Origin: Gramella sp. AN32
GTDB taxonomy: Bacteria; Bacteroidota; Bacteroidia; Flavobacteriales; Flavobacteriaceae
Assembly: GCF_023718305.1 (NCBI RefSeq)
Contig: NZ_QEYO01000012.1
Span: 62,001-126,000 of the forward strand
Direction: 5' to 3'
DNA: 64,000 bases
In this document: piece after piece, positions 48,251 through 57,092 of the stretch
Numbering within the stretch: the stretch's first letter is position 1
How the letters are laid out: each line of letters begins with the position of its first letter
The notes under the pieces: model-generated
Databases searched by the model: none
Seen by the model: the letters and a program-made list of their open reading frames with translations, nothing else
What the model was told of the DNA's origin: nothing
Translations under genes and position numbers: made by a program

Positions 48251-49184
48251 AAAACTACTGATTGTAGGTGAGCTTAATGTTGACCTTATTTTAAATGATA
48301 TAGGGGGATTTCCTAAAATTGGAACTGAAATTGTCGCCAATCAAATGGATTTTACTTTAGGGAGCTCTTCGGCAATTATGGCCTCCAATATTTCAGTAAT
48401 GGGTACTAAAACTGCATTTTGTGGGAAAATAGGACTGGATAGGTTTGGTGAATTTGTGCAGGGAGAACTTAAGAAAAAGAATGTGGACACCCGGTTTATT
48501 TCCAATTCCCAGAACCATAAAACAGGGATTACTGTGGTGATGAACTATGATCAGGATCGTGCAAACGTCACCTATTGCGGTGCCATGGAAGATTTAACAA
48601 TAAAAGATATACCATGGGATACACTAGGCCAGTATGATCATCTACATCTTTCCAATTACTTTCTGCAAAAAGGAATTCAAAAAGATATCATTCAGGTATT
48701 TAAGCAGGCAAAAGAAGCTGGACTCACAACTTCCCTCGACTTACAAGTGGATCCCGAAAATAAATGGAATTTTGATTATAAAAACGTATTGCCTTTTGTA
48801 GATATTTTTCTTCCGAATCAATCTGAATTATTAGGATTAACAGGCATGAAAAATTTAGAATCAGCTATTGCAGAAATTAAACCTTATGTCAATACTATTG
48901 TTGTAAAAATGGGATATGAAGGGGCAATGCTTATTTCAGAAGATAAAAAATATACGTTGAAGCCTTTTTTGAATAAGAAATTTAGAGATGCTATTGGAGC
49001 GGGCGATTCATTTAACGCTGGGTTTATCCATGAGTATTTAAAAGAGGCATCCTGGGAAGAATGTTTAGAAAATGCCAATCTCATGGGCTCCCTTAGTACA
49101 ACTTTCGCCGGAGGTACTGCAGCATTTACTTCTACTGACGAAATACAGGAAAAGAAACAACAAATCCAGAAAAAAGAACTATAA
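48240..49184 (+). CDS. PfkB-family sugar kinase, ribokinase/AgaK-like
   Basis: The 314-residue kinase differs from the preceding one: it starts I-V-G-E-L-N-V-D-L-I-L like ribokinase and fructokinase, has G-S-S-S-A-I-M-A-S-N as sugar-binding motif, N-Q-S-E-L midway, and the standard anion hole G-A-G-D-S-F-N-A-G. This branch phosphorylates free sugars. In an operon with a sodium symporter and no PTS components, it is the candidate N-acetylgalactosamine (or galactosamine) 6-kinase, the role of AgaK in bacteria that lack PTS uptake. That assignment is inference from context. It starts 11 bp inside the previous gene and ends 1 bp before the aldolase start. Confidence 0.83.
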   Translation: MKDKKLLIVGELNVDLILNDIGGFPKIGTEIVANQMDFTLGSSSAIMASNISVMGTKTAFCGKIGLDRFGEFVQGELKKKNVDTRFISNSQNHKTGITVVMNYDQDRANVTYCGAMEDLTIKDIPWDTLGQYDHLHLSNYFLQKGIQKDIIQVFKQAKEAGLTTSLDLQVDPENKWNFDYKNVLPFVDIFLPNQSELLGLTGMKNLESAIAEIKPYVNTIVVKMGYEGAMLISEDKKYTLKPFLNKKFRDAIGAGDSFNAGFIHEYLKEASWEECLENANLMGSLSTTFAGGTAAFTSTDEIQEKKQQIQKKEL

Positions 49185-49185
49185 C

Positions 49186-50007
49186 ATGAAACTAAAAGAT
49201 CAACTGCAGGAATTTACAAGTCTGAAAAGAGGCCTGTTAGCTACAAATTTTTATAATTTGGAAACCTTGCATGGGGTCCTTCAGGCCGCATCAGATCAAA
49301 ATGAACCCATAATCCTTCAGCTTACGCAGAGTTCCATTGATTATATGGGACTTAAAACTGCAGTTAATTTGGGGAGATCTGGACTGGAACAGTTCGGGGT
49401 AGAAGGTTGGATACATCTAGACCATGGGGGTTCTGTGGAATTGGCACAACGCTGTTTGGATGCCGGATTTGATTCGGTCATGATAGACGGAAGTGAGCTT
49501 AGCTTTGAAGAAAATATTAAGATCACCAGTGAGGTGGTAAAACGTGCTAAAAATTACGGAGCTCATGTAGAAGCTGAATTGGGATTTGTTGCAAAATTAG
49601 GGCAATCCCACGGGCAGCAAGGGTTTACCCAACCGGAAGAAGCTAGAGAGTTCGTAGAAGCAACAGGAGTAGATGCCCTTGCAGTTGCCATTGGAACGGC
49701 ACACGGTTTCTATAAGGAAGAACCCAAACTTGATATTAACCTACTTTCAAAAATTGCTGAAAATACACCGGCTACTTTGGTATTACACGGTAGTTCTGGT
49801 GTTCCTCATGAACAGGTCCAAAACGCGATTTCCAATGGAATATGTAAAATAAATTTAGCAACCGAAATCAAGAATATTTTTATGAAGACCTTGAAAAGTC
49901 AGCTCAGCAATAATGAAGAAATTGATTTAAGAAAGGTGTTTCCTGTAGCAACTTCTGCAATTACGGGATTGGTAAAAGAAAAACTTAGAATGGTGAGGAA
50001 TGACTAA
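49186..50007 (+). CDS. Class II tagatose/fructose-bisphosphate aldolase
   Basis: The start is ATG 49186, 1 bp after the kinase stop; an in-frame ATG at 49072 would lie within the kinase and add 38 residues foreign to the family. The 273-residue protein has the zinc and substrate motifs of class II aldolases: H-L-D-H-G, D-S-V-M-I-D-G-S-E, V-E-A-E-L-G, G-T-A-H-G-F-Y, and L-H-G-S-S-G-V-P with K-I-N-L-A-T-E. Length and motifs match GatY/KbaY. It cleaves tagatose-1,6-bisphosphate to dihydroxyacetone phosphate and glyceraldehyde-3-phosphate, the last step of galactosamine breakdown. Fructose-1,6-bisphosphate is a possible side substrate. No GatZ/KbaZ subunit is visible, although some aldolases of this type need one. 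Confidence 0.88.
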   Translation: MKLKDQLQEFTSLKRGLLATNFYNLETLHGVLQAASDQNEPIILQLTQSSIDYMGLKTAVNLGRSGLEQFGVEGWIHLDHGGSVELAQRCLDAGFDSVMIDGSELSFEENIKITSEVVKRAKNYGAHVEAELGFVAKLGQSHGQQGFTQPEEAREFVEATGVDALAVAIGTAHGFYKEEPKLDINLLSKIAENTPATLVLHGSSGVPHEQVQNAISNGICKINLATEIKNIFMKTLKSQLSNNEEIDLRKVFPVATSAITGLVKEKLRMVRND

Positions 50008-50041
50008 AAGAATGGTTTAATTTTTTAACAGAACGATTATT

Positions 50042-51040
50042 ATGATAGACAATTTTATTGATGCCCACGTTCATTTGAATACACGTTCTACTGCTAAAAT
50101 TGAATTGGCTAAAGAATGGAACGCTGGCTTTTTATCCATAAATACCAATATTCCTTTTTTTGAGAGTCTGGAGAAACAGGAGGAAGTAGTACACGATCTT
50201 CAGAAGAAATATCCAGATCGAATTAAATTTATCACCAGTTTTGATACCCAATATTGGAATACTGAAAAGTGGCTACCCCATGCTTTAGAGCAAATTAAAA
50301 AAGGAATAGCTCATGGCGCGACTGGAGTGAAAATCTGGAAAAATATAGGAATGGATAAATCTGTTAAAGATGCTAACGGAGACTTTGTAATGGTGGATGA
50401 CTCCAGATTTGATACTATCTACGCTTATTTGGCTGAAAATGATATTTTGCTGATTGGTCACCAGGGTGAACCCCGAAATTGCTGGCTGCCATTAGAAGAA
50501 ATGACCGTTAACAGTGATAGGGAATACTTTTCTTCACATCCTGAATATCATATGTACAAGAACCCTGAATATCCTTCCTATGAGAAGCAAATGTTAGCTC
50601 GGGATAATATGTTGAGAAAACATCCCAATTTAAAATATGTGGGATTACACCTCTTTAGTATGGAATATAGTCTTGATGAGGTAGCGAAACGTTTGGATAA
50701 ATTCCCGAATACAAAAACTGACCTCGCTGAACGGATTTGCCACGTGCAATTACAGGCAATGAAAGACCGGGAAAAGGTAAGAGAATTCTTTATTAAATAT
50801 CAAGATAGGATTATATATGGTACCGATGTGATTGATGATGGTTCCATGGATGAAAAAGATCTTACAGAAAAATTTAAAACACTTTGGCAAAACCACTGGA
50901 GCTTTTTTGCTACATCAAAAGAACTTTCTGCACCAGAATTTAAAGGTGTTTTCCATGGTCTGGAATTACCTCAAGACGTATTAGGAAAAATCTTTAGAGA
51001 AAATGCTAAAGAAACATATGGGTTTAAATCCTGTAAGTAA
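50042..51040 (+). CDS. Amidohydrolase-2 family TIM-barrel enzyme, role unknown
   Basis: The 332-residue cytoplasmic protein has the metal-dependent amidohydrolase pattern: D7-A-H9-V-H11 at the N-terminus, G-H140-Q-G-E, L-H203-L-F and Y-G-T-D262. G-V-K-I-W-K-N-I in the middle may include a metal-bridging residue. These belong to the broad amidohydrolase-2 group that includes decarboxylases, lactonases and some deacylases, and are not the NagA/AgaA family. No other deacetylase appears in the operon, and AgaS needs a deacetylated substrate, so it is a candidate GalNAc-6-phosphate deacetylase; it could equally process another intermediate. Nothing in the sequence alone decides. It follows the aldolase by 34 bp. 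Confidence 0.8.
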   Translation: MIDNFIDAHVHLNTRSTAKIELAKEWNAGFLSINTNIPFFESLEKQEEVVHDLQKKYPDRIKFITSFDTQYWNTEKWLPHALEQIKKGIAHGATGVKIWKNIGMDKSVKDANGDFVMVDDSRFDTIYAYLAENDILLIGHQGEPRNCWLPLEEMTVNSDREYFSSHPEYHMYKNPEYPSYEKQMLARDNMLRKHPNLKYVGLHLFSMEYSLDEVAKRLDKFPNTKTDLAERICHVQLQAMKDREKVREFFIKYQDRIIYGTDVIDDGSMDEKDLTEKFKTLWQNHWSFFATSKELSAPEFKGVFHGLELPQDVLGKIFRENAKETYGFKSCK

Positions 51041-51156
51041 AAATAACAAAAATTGATTAGATCTTCTTTGGATAGAAAAATTCTAGTCTTATGAAAAAGA
51101 CAAAAATACACAAAGAGCACACCTTCACATGGAATTTATTTGAGATAGTCTAAAAA

Positions 51157-51180
51157 TGCGAAACTTTACTAACTTGCGAA
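51157..51180. promoter_or_regulatory. TTGCGAA direct repeat upstream of DeoR gene
   Basis: TGCGAAA (51157-51163) and TTGCGAA (51174-51180) are 18 bp apart in the 175-bp gap before the regulator. The same heptamer lies upstream of the first gene of the operon (46036-46043). They are candidate sites for autorepression by the DeoR protein. Confidence 0.35.
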
Positions 51181-51215
51181 GTCTTATGTTAAAGGATTAA
51201 TTAATTTTTGTATCT

Positions 51216-51980
51216 ATGAAAAAAACAGCATATCGCAGATCTCTAATTTTAGAAAAATTGGATGAAACTGGTCAAGTAAATGTGAATGAACTCAGTGAAT
51301 TATTGGGGGTGAGTGAAGTTACTATCCGTAACGATTTAGATAAACTTGAAGAAAATAAACTACTCATTCGTGCCCATGGTGGTGCTTTTAAAGCCAATAA
51401 TATTGCTTTAAATGTTTCAGAAAAGAAAAAAATAAATCTTGACTTGAAGCGTCTAATCGGGAAGAAGGCAGCAAGCTTAATTAAAGAAGATGAGAGTATA
51501 ATTCTGGATTCTGGAACAACTACTTTTGAGTTATCTAATAATCTCAAAGATTTTGCAAACTTAACAGTAATTAGTAATGCTCTGGATATAGTTAATAATT
51601 TGTCCCAATATAAAAACCTGGAAATATTTATGCCTGGTGGGTATTTGAAAGAATTTAGTATGTCTCTAGTGGGACCTATGGCCGACAGGAACTTCAGGCA
51701 ATTATACTGCAATAAGTTATTTCTTGGAGTAGATGGGATTAAGGAGAATTCAGGTATTTTCACTCACTATATGGAAGAAGCTTACCTTAATCAGGTTATG
51801 ATAGAGGTTGCTGAAGAGGTGATAGTGGTTGCAGACTCTTCAAAATTTAAAAAATCAGGATTGGCATTTATTTGTGGATTTGATAAAATCCATAAAATTG
51901 TGACAGATAGTAATGTTGAACCTGAGATGTTGGAAATAATGAAAAAAAATAATATTGAGGTTCTCCTTGCGGATAAATGA
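51216..51980 (+). CDS. DeoR-family transcriptional repressor, AgaR-like
   Basis: The 254-residue protein has an N-terminal DeoR helix-turn-helix (about 6-58: R-R-S-L-I-L-E-K-L, L-G-V-S-E-V-T-I-R-N-D-L, R-A-H-G-G-A) and a C-terminal DeoRC sugar-phosphate sensor domain with L-D-S-G-T-T-T, T-V-I-S-N-A-L and V-V-A-D-S-S-K-F. Members bind a phosphorylated sugar made by the pathway they control and release DNA. In the GalNAc operon it is probably the repressor (an AgaR/GatR-type role), with an intermediate such as galactosamine-6-phosphate or tagatose phosphate as inducer. It has a 175-bp leader gap with TTGCGAA repeats and is followed by the symporter after 53 bp. Confidence 0.92.
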   Translation: MKKTAYRRSLILEKLDETGQVNVNELSELLGVSEVTIRNDLDKLEENKLLIRAHGGAFKANNIALNVSEKKKINLDLKRLIGKKAASLIKEDESIILDSGTTTFELSNNLKDFANLTVISNALDIVNNLSQYKNLEIFMPGGYLKEFSMSLVGPMADRNFRQLYCNKLFLGVDGIKENSGIFTHYMEEAYLNQVMIEVAEEVIVVADSSKFKKSGLAFICGFDKIHKIVTDSNVEPEMLEIMKKNNIEVLLADK

Positions 51981-52033
51981 TCCTAAAAAAAAACTTTAAT
52001 ATATCTTAATCAAAAATAAATCAATTTTAATTT

Positions 52034-53866
52034 ATGGTTTCATTAAGTACTTTAGATTATTCTATTATAATTGCATTTTTTGCTATTACAATAATTATTG
52101 GACTTATTGTTTCCAGAAAATCAGGTAAAAGTTCTTCTGAATATTTTTTATCTGGCCGGACGATGCCTTGGTGGCTACTAGGAATCTCTATGGTAGCAAC
52201 AACTTTTTCCACAGATACTCCTAATTTGGTTACTGATATAGTGAGAAAGAATGGTGTTTCTGGAAATTGGGTCTGGTGGGCATTTTTGATAACCGGTCTC
52301 TTAACTGTTTTTGTATATGCCAAACTATGGAGAAGATCCAACGTAAATACCGATATCGAGTTTTATGAATTAAGATATGGAGGAAAACCTGCTAAGTTCT
52401 TAAGGGGGTTCAGAGCTATCTATTTGGGGGTTGTTTTTAATATTATGGCCATGGCGGCAGTTACACTAGCTGCAATCAAAATAGGGCAGATTATGCTTGG
52501 TCTTAGTCCGTTAGAAACCATTGCCTGGGCAGGCTTGGTAACCGTAATATTTAGTACGATTGGTGGATTTAAAGGAGTGGTTTATACCGATTTTATATTG
52601 TTCTTTGCAGCAATGGCCGGTGGTATTGGAGCGGCTTATTATTGCGTGAACCTTCCAGAAGTGGGAGGAATGGAAGGTTTGTTGACGCATAAGGAAGTGT
52701 TGGATAAAATACATATTTTGCCAGATCTTGACAATACTGAATTAGTAGTTACCTTGCTTGTAATACCATTAGCAGTTCAATGGTGGAGTGCCTGGTATCC
52801 CGGTGCTGAACCCGGTGGGGGAGGATATATTGCTCAACGGATGTTAGCTGCCAAAAATGAGAACCACGCCATTGGCGCAACCTTCTTTTTTAATGCTTTA
52901 CACTATGCTCTTAGACCCTGGCCATGGATACTTGTAGCCTTATCGTCTCTAATAGTTTTTCCTGATATAGCCAGTATACAAGAGGCATTTCCACATATTG
53001 TAGAAAGTAAATTAGGAGATGATTTGGCATATTCAGCTATGTTGACTAAATTACCCAGTGGATTATTAGGCCTTGTAATGGCTTCTCTGGTTGCAGCTTA
53101 TATGTCTACTATCTCAACCCATCTGAATTGGGGATCGTCTTACGTGGTTTTTGACTTTTATTCTCGATATATTAACAGAGATGCTTCCCAAAAAAGATTG
53201 GTAAATGTTGGTCGTATTTCCACGGTACTATTGATGTTAATTAGTGCCTCTCTTGCTCTTGTACTTACGAATGCCTTGCAGTTATTTAATATAATTCTGA
53301 TGTTCGGTGCTGGAACAGGTCTCATTTTTATCCTGAGATGGTTCTGGTGGCGTATAAATGCGTGGAGTGAAATAGCAGCGATGGTTTCATCCGGGATAAT
53401 ATCTCTACTCTTTAACTTCACGCCTCTTGGAGGATTGGCATTTGGTTTTGAAAATGAAGCAGGTAGGTTTACAGAAGGTATTTTGCCATCTTGGTCAACT
53501 TATCCAGTGGTTGTATTGTTCACTACTATAATATGGGTAAGCGTTACATTCTTGACAAAGCCTGAAGATGAAAAAACTTTAAGGAGTTTTTATAAAAAGA
53601 CCCAACCCGGTGGTCCTGGCTGGAAAAAGGTTATCAATAGTGCAAAAGCGGAAGGAAAAGATATAGATAATGACGAGAAATGGAGTGTTCCTTCCGGAAT
53701 TTTAGCTACTCTGGTTGGATGTTTTGTAATTTATGCCCTGTTGTTTGGCACTGGCTACTGGATTTATGGAAATTATACCTACGCAATTATTGCTTCTGTC
53801 CTTGTCATATTTGGTTCCATTGTACTAATTAAACTTTGGCTCAAAATAAAGTCAAATATTTTATAA
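52034..53866 (+). CDS. Sodium:solute symporter (SSS family), probable amino-sugar importer
   Basis: The 610-residue integral membrane protein has about 14 transmembrane helices. S-S-E-Y-F-L-S-G-R-T-M-P-W-W-L-L-G near the N-terminus and F-S-T-D-T-P-N-L-V mark the SSS family; W-W-S-A-W-Y-P-G-A-E-P-G-G-G-G-Y is a characteristic loop of this branch. A soluble C-terminal part (about 515-555) is followed by a final pair of helices. It would carry a sugar such as GalNAc or galactosamine across the inner membrane with sodium. It follows the DeoR gene by 53 bp. This branch resembles transporters that take up mono- or disaccharides in PUL contexts; substrate is not readable. Confidence 0.9.
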   Translation: MVSLSTLDYSIIIAFFAITIIIGLIVSRKSGKSSSEYFLSGRTMPWWLLGISMVATTFSTDTPNLVTDIVRKNGVSGNWVWWAFLITGLLTVFVYAKLWRRSNVNTDIEFYELRYGGKPAKFLRGFRAIYLGVVFNIMAMAAVTLAAIKIGQIMLGLSPLETIAWAGLVTVIFSTIGGFKGVVYTDFILFFAAMAGGIGAAYYCVNLPEVGGMEGLLTHKEVLDKIHILPDLDNTELVVTLLVIPLAVQWWSAWYPGAEPGGGGYIAQRMLAAKNENHAIGATFFFNALHYALRPWPWILVALSSLIVFPDIASIQEAFPHIVESKLGDDLAYSAMLTKLPSGLLGLVMASLVAAYMSTISTHLNWGSSYVVFDFYSRYINRDASQKRLVNVGRISTVLLMLISASLALVLTNALQLFNIILMFGAGTGLIFILRWFWWRINAWSEIAAMVSSGIISLLFNFTPLGGLAFGFENEAGRFTEGILPSWSTYPVVVLFTTIIWVSVTFLTKPEDEKTLRSFYKKTQPGGPGWKKVINSAKAEGKDIDNDEKWSVPSGILATLVGCFVIYALLFGTGYWIYGNYTYAIIASVLVIFGSIVLIKLWLKIKSNIL

Positions 53867-53988
53867 GTCTTAAATTGGTATAACCATTAAATGGATTTTC
53901 TTATCCAGACTTATAGAGCTAAGAAATGGGTTCCGGGTACTAAAAAATCTTTAGAAGTATTTCTGAAAAGAACAATTATTGATTAGTT

Positions 53989-54642
53989 ATGGCAACATCA
54001 AAGTACAGGGTTAGACATCTTCCCCAGAATGTAATAGATTATTCAAAGAAATTCGGAGAATTTCCCTGGATTCAAGCAAATGTTTTAGTTGATTTTAAAA
54101 ATCCTTGGAGTTCAAAAAAAGTTCCAAATACAGAATTTCGTGCCCTTTGGGATTCTAAAAATTTATACTTCCGATTTGATGCTAAGGATAGTTCAATTTA
54201 TATCAATGAGAATGATAATAGTGTTGAAAGTATAGGGTCATCAGATAGGGTTGAGATATTTTTCAGAAAAAATAAGGACCTTGATCCTTATTACTGCATG
54301 GAAATAGATCCAAAAGCAAGAATCATGGATTTTAAGGCCCGGCCCAATAGAAATTTTAACTTTCAGTGGAGTTATACAAAAGAGCATTTAAAAGTCACAT
54401 CCCAAATGACAGAAAAAGGATATTCAGTAGAGGGAACGGTGAGTATAAAATTTTTAGAAAACTTTGACCTTTTACATAATGGAATTATAGAAACCGGAAT
54501 ATATAGGGCAAAATATATAAAACAGAAAGGAACAGGTTATCAACCCACCTGGATTACCTGGATAGATCCTCAAGTGAAAGAACCTGATTTTCATATTCCT
54601 TCTTCCTTTGGAATATTTGAGCTGGAAAAAGGGGAGCTATAG
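53989..54642 (+). CDS. CBM9-like carbohydrate-binding protein without signal
   Basis: The 217-residue protein starts M-A-T-S-K-Y-R-V and has no signal peptide or membrane segment. Its central part has the family 9 carbohydrate-binding-like pattern: F-R-A-L-W-D-S-K-N-L-Y-F-R-F-D, S-D-R-V-E-I-F-F and Y-S-V-E-G-T-V-S-I, as seen in cytochrome-b/DOMON-like and CBM9-like domains. A carbohydrate-binding protein with no export signal at the end of a cytoplasmic sugar operon is odd: it may be an intracellular sugar sensor, a module exported by an unrecognised route, or a domain detached from a larger enzyme. It starts 122 bp after the symporter stop. The function is not known. Confidence 0.72.
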   Translation: MATSKYRVRHLPQNVIDYSKKFGEFPWIQANVLVDFKNPWSSKKVPNTEFRALWDSKNLYFRFDAKDSSIYINENDNSVESIGSSDRVEIFFRKNKDLDPYYCMEIDPKARIMDFKARPNRNFNFQWSYTKEHLKVTSQMTEKGYSVEGTVSIKFLENFDLLHNGIIETGIYRAKYIKQKGTGYQPTWITWIDPQVKEPDFHIPSSFGIFELEKGEL

Positions 54643-54956
54643 GCTGTTATTAATCTGTTGATATTAAAAAGAATGCATTATACATTTTATTCCATGCAAC
54701 CTGGCTCTTAATTATAATACAAGACCAGTTTTGATCAACCTTTTTATTTTTTTATTTCAATAATGCCAAAGATATCTTCCTGAGGTAAAAGTAAGAAAAT
54801 ACGTTTACATATTAATCAATAGACAAGGTAGGGCGCTTATGAGGTCCCGGTTTTATATACACAGCCGGATAAAAAGTTCTTTTTTAATTATTAGAAACGA
54901 TAAACCAATAAAAATCACCTACTTGTTTTTAGCTATTTACTTCCTAGATCACTTTA
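54643..54956. other. Intergenic region, convergent genes
   Basis: These 314 bp separate two convergent genes. No coding frame, clear hairpin with T-run or promoter was recognised. Confidence 0.4.
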
Positions 54957-57092
54957 TTATTTCCATAGTTTTAACTTATCTTCAAAATCATTTTGTTGAT
55001 TTTCAAGAAGATTGAAGGCCGCTTGAATTTCAGAAACCGGATATTTACACGTTTTATTTTGGCAAATGTAGATCAAGGTTTCTCCTTCGACAAGTTTACT
55101 TTTTAGGAGGGGCAAATTCTCGCTTTCCCCACCCAAAAATATAGCGGTTGGCAAATATTTGTTTTGAAGGAGGTTATTTTTTACAGCAGCTTCTTCTCCT
55201 ACCACCGCGATCTCATAAGTTCCAAACGCCTTTCTACCCAATAAATTCACCCAGTTTGCATAATAAGAGGGATTGGTAATAATTTCACTGTAAACCCTTT
55301 CCAGCATGTTTTTACTCATTTCCAGGTATTCCTTATTTTCGAGTAAATTCCCTAAAACATACAGGTTATGAGCCATAACGGAATTGGAAGACGGTAAAAC
55401 ATTATCATCAATTTCAACATTTCTCACTATTAGTTCACTTTGATTATGGTTTGTATAGTAAAACAAAGTTTGAGTGTTATCTCTAAAATTTTTAATAGTA
55501 TAATTAGTTAGGTCTTCGGCACTTTCTAACCATTCTGGATCAAAAGTTATCTGGTATAAATCAATATAAGCTTCAATTAAAAAAGCATAATCATCTAAAA
55601 ATCCGGACACTTGTTTTCCGCTATGTTTATAGCTCCTCCATAGGCCGCCATCCGCCTTTAAAGTATTTTTTCTTAAAAAGTTACCTGTTTTAATTGCTTT
55701 TTTCAAAAATTTGGGATTGCCCAGAGCTGTATATGCATCAATATAAGCCTGTATCATGAGTGCATTCCACGAGGTAAGGATTTTATAATCAATGGTTGGT
55801 TTTATCCTCTTTTTTCTTGCCATCAATAGCTTATTTTTTGCAGCATTCAAAGTAGATAGAAATTCTGGATACGAAAGTTTCCTTTTTCTGCTAAAATCAT
55901 TTGCGGAATATCGTCTGTAAAGAATATTCTTTTGTTTTTCCCAATTACCATTAAGCTCTATATTGTAATAATCTGAAATCAAATCTACTTCACTAGGTTT
56001 CAGTAGCTCATTGATTTCTTTAAAAGACCATACATAGAATTTTCCTTCCTCACCATCGCTATCGGCATTGATAGAAGAAAAATAACCTCCTTCATCATTA
56101 GAGAGCTCCCTTTCCACGAATGCAAGACTCTGCTCAATGGTTTGTTGATATTCTTCATAACCTGAAACTTTGTATGCCTTTGAATATAGGCTTATCAATT
56201 GTGCATTATCATAAAGCATTTTCTCGAAATGCGGAATCATCCATTTCTCATCAGTTGTATATCTGGCAAATCCTCCTCCCAACTGGTCATACAAACCTCC
56301 TCTGACCATCTTATTCAGAGTGGTATTCACCATATCTAAAGCTTCCTCATTGCCTGATAGATAATAATATTGCAAAAGTGCGCTCCAGGAAACAGGCATT
56401 GGAAATTTTTGAGCCTCTCTATATCCACCATTTTGCTTGTCCCAACGTTTTTTCCAATTATCGAGCAGAGTGATATAATTTTCTTTGGAAGAAGAGTAAT
56501 CTGCAGTATCAACATTCTCTATGCCATTTGTTCTTCTAATATCATTAGTTAAATCTTCAGCGATTTCAGTTATTTTTGATTTATCGTTGCGGTAAGTCTG
56601 GCTAATCTGTCGTAAAATTTTCTTCCACTGGGGTTTAGTGAAATAAGTGCCCGCAAAGAAAGGCTTTCCATTTGGCAAGCTTATAGCATTTAGAGGCCAG
56701 CCACCACTTCCATTTAATAACTGAGCTGCATGCATATAAATTTTATCTATATCTGGTCGCTCCTCCCTATCTATTTTTATAGAAACAAAATTTTTATTCA
56801 TAATTTCCGCAACAGTAGAATCCATGAAACTCTCTTCTTCCATTACGTGGCACCAATGGCAGGCCGCATAACCAATACTGATAATTATAGGCTTATCTTC
56901 TTTTTTTGCTTTTTCCAGTGCTTCGGGACTCCATTCGTACCAGTTAACAGGATTATCTGCATGCTCCAACAGATAAGGACTACTTGCCTCGGCAAGCCTA
57001 TTTTGTATTGTTTTATTTTCTTTTTCAACATTACATGAAAAAAGAACGGAGAAGAGGATAATACCCAAAATTGAATTAAGAAAAACTTTCAT
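54957..57092 (-). CDS. DUF255 thioredoxin-fold lipoprotein (YyaL/spermatogenesis-associated protein 20-like)
   Basis: The 711-residue lipoprotein (lipobox L-F-S-C20) has an N-terminal thioredoxin-like DUF255 domain (about 30-190) with N-P-V-N-W-Y-E-W and C78-H-W-C81-H-V-M-E-E-E-S-F, where the CxxC could bind a metal or be redox-active, then a long (alpha/alpha)-barrel region similar to AGE-type epimerases and glycosidases (L-Y-D-N-A-Q-L-I and the W-N-A-L-M-I region). The biochemical function of this conserved family is not settled. The genomic place is not specific: it ends the minus-strand group after PL8 and the FG-GAP protein and is read away from it, with a 318-bp gap. It need not belong to the locus. 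Confidence 0.87.
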   Translation of the reverse strand: MKVFLNSILGIILFSVLFSCNVEKENKTIQNRLAEASSPYLLEHADNPVNWYEWSPEALEKAKKEDKPIIISIGYAACHWCHVMEEESFMDSTVAEIMNKNFVSIKIDREERPDIDKIYMHAAQLLNGSGGWPLNAISLPNGKPFFAGTYFTKPQWKKILRQISQTYRNDKSKITEIAEDLTNDIRRTNGIENVDTADYSSSKENYITLLDNWKKRWDKQNGGYREAQKFPMPVSWSALLQYYYLSGNEEALDMVNTTLNKMVRGGLYDQLGGGFARYTTDEKWMIPHFEKMLYDNAQLISLYSKAYKVSGYEEYQQTIEQSLAFVERELSNDEGGYFSSINADSDGEEGKFYVWSFKEINELLKPSEVDLISDYYNIELNGNWEKQKNILYRRYSANDFSRKRKLSYPEFLSTLNAAKNKLLMARKKRIKPTIDYKILTSWNALMIQAYIDAYTALGNPKFLKKAIKTGNFLRKNTLKADGGLWRSYKHSGKQVSGFLDDYAFLIEAYIDLYQITFDPEWLESAEDLTNYTIKNFRDNTQTLFYYTNHNQSELIVRNVEIDDNVLPSSNSVMAHNLYVLGNLLENKEYLEMSKNMLERVYSEIITNPSYYANWVNLLGRKAFGTYEIAVVGEEAAVKNNLLQNKYLPTAIFLGGESENLPLLKSKLVEGETLIYICQNKTCKYPVSEIQAAFNLLENQQNDFEDKLKLWK

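Noticed and set aside
49072..49185. Upstream start extending the aldolase by 38 residues
   Set aside because: It would lie within the kinase gene and add sequence foreign to the family; ATG 49186, 1 bp after the kinase stop, fits.
51272..51763. A 163-codon minus-strand frame
   Set aside because: It is antisense to the DeoR gene and has no domain.
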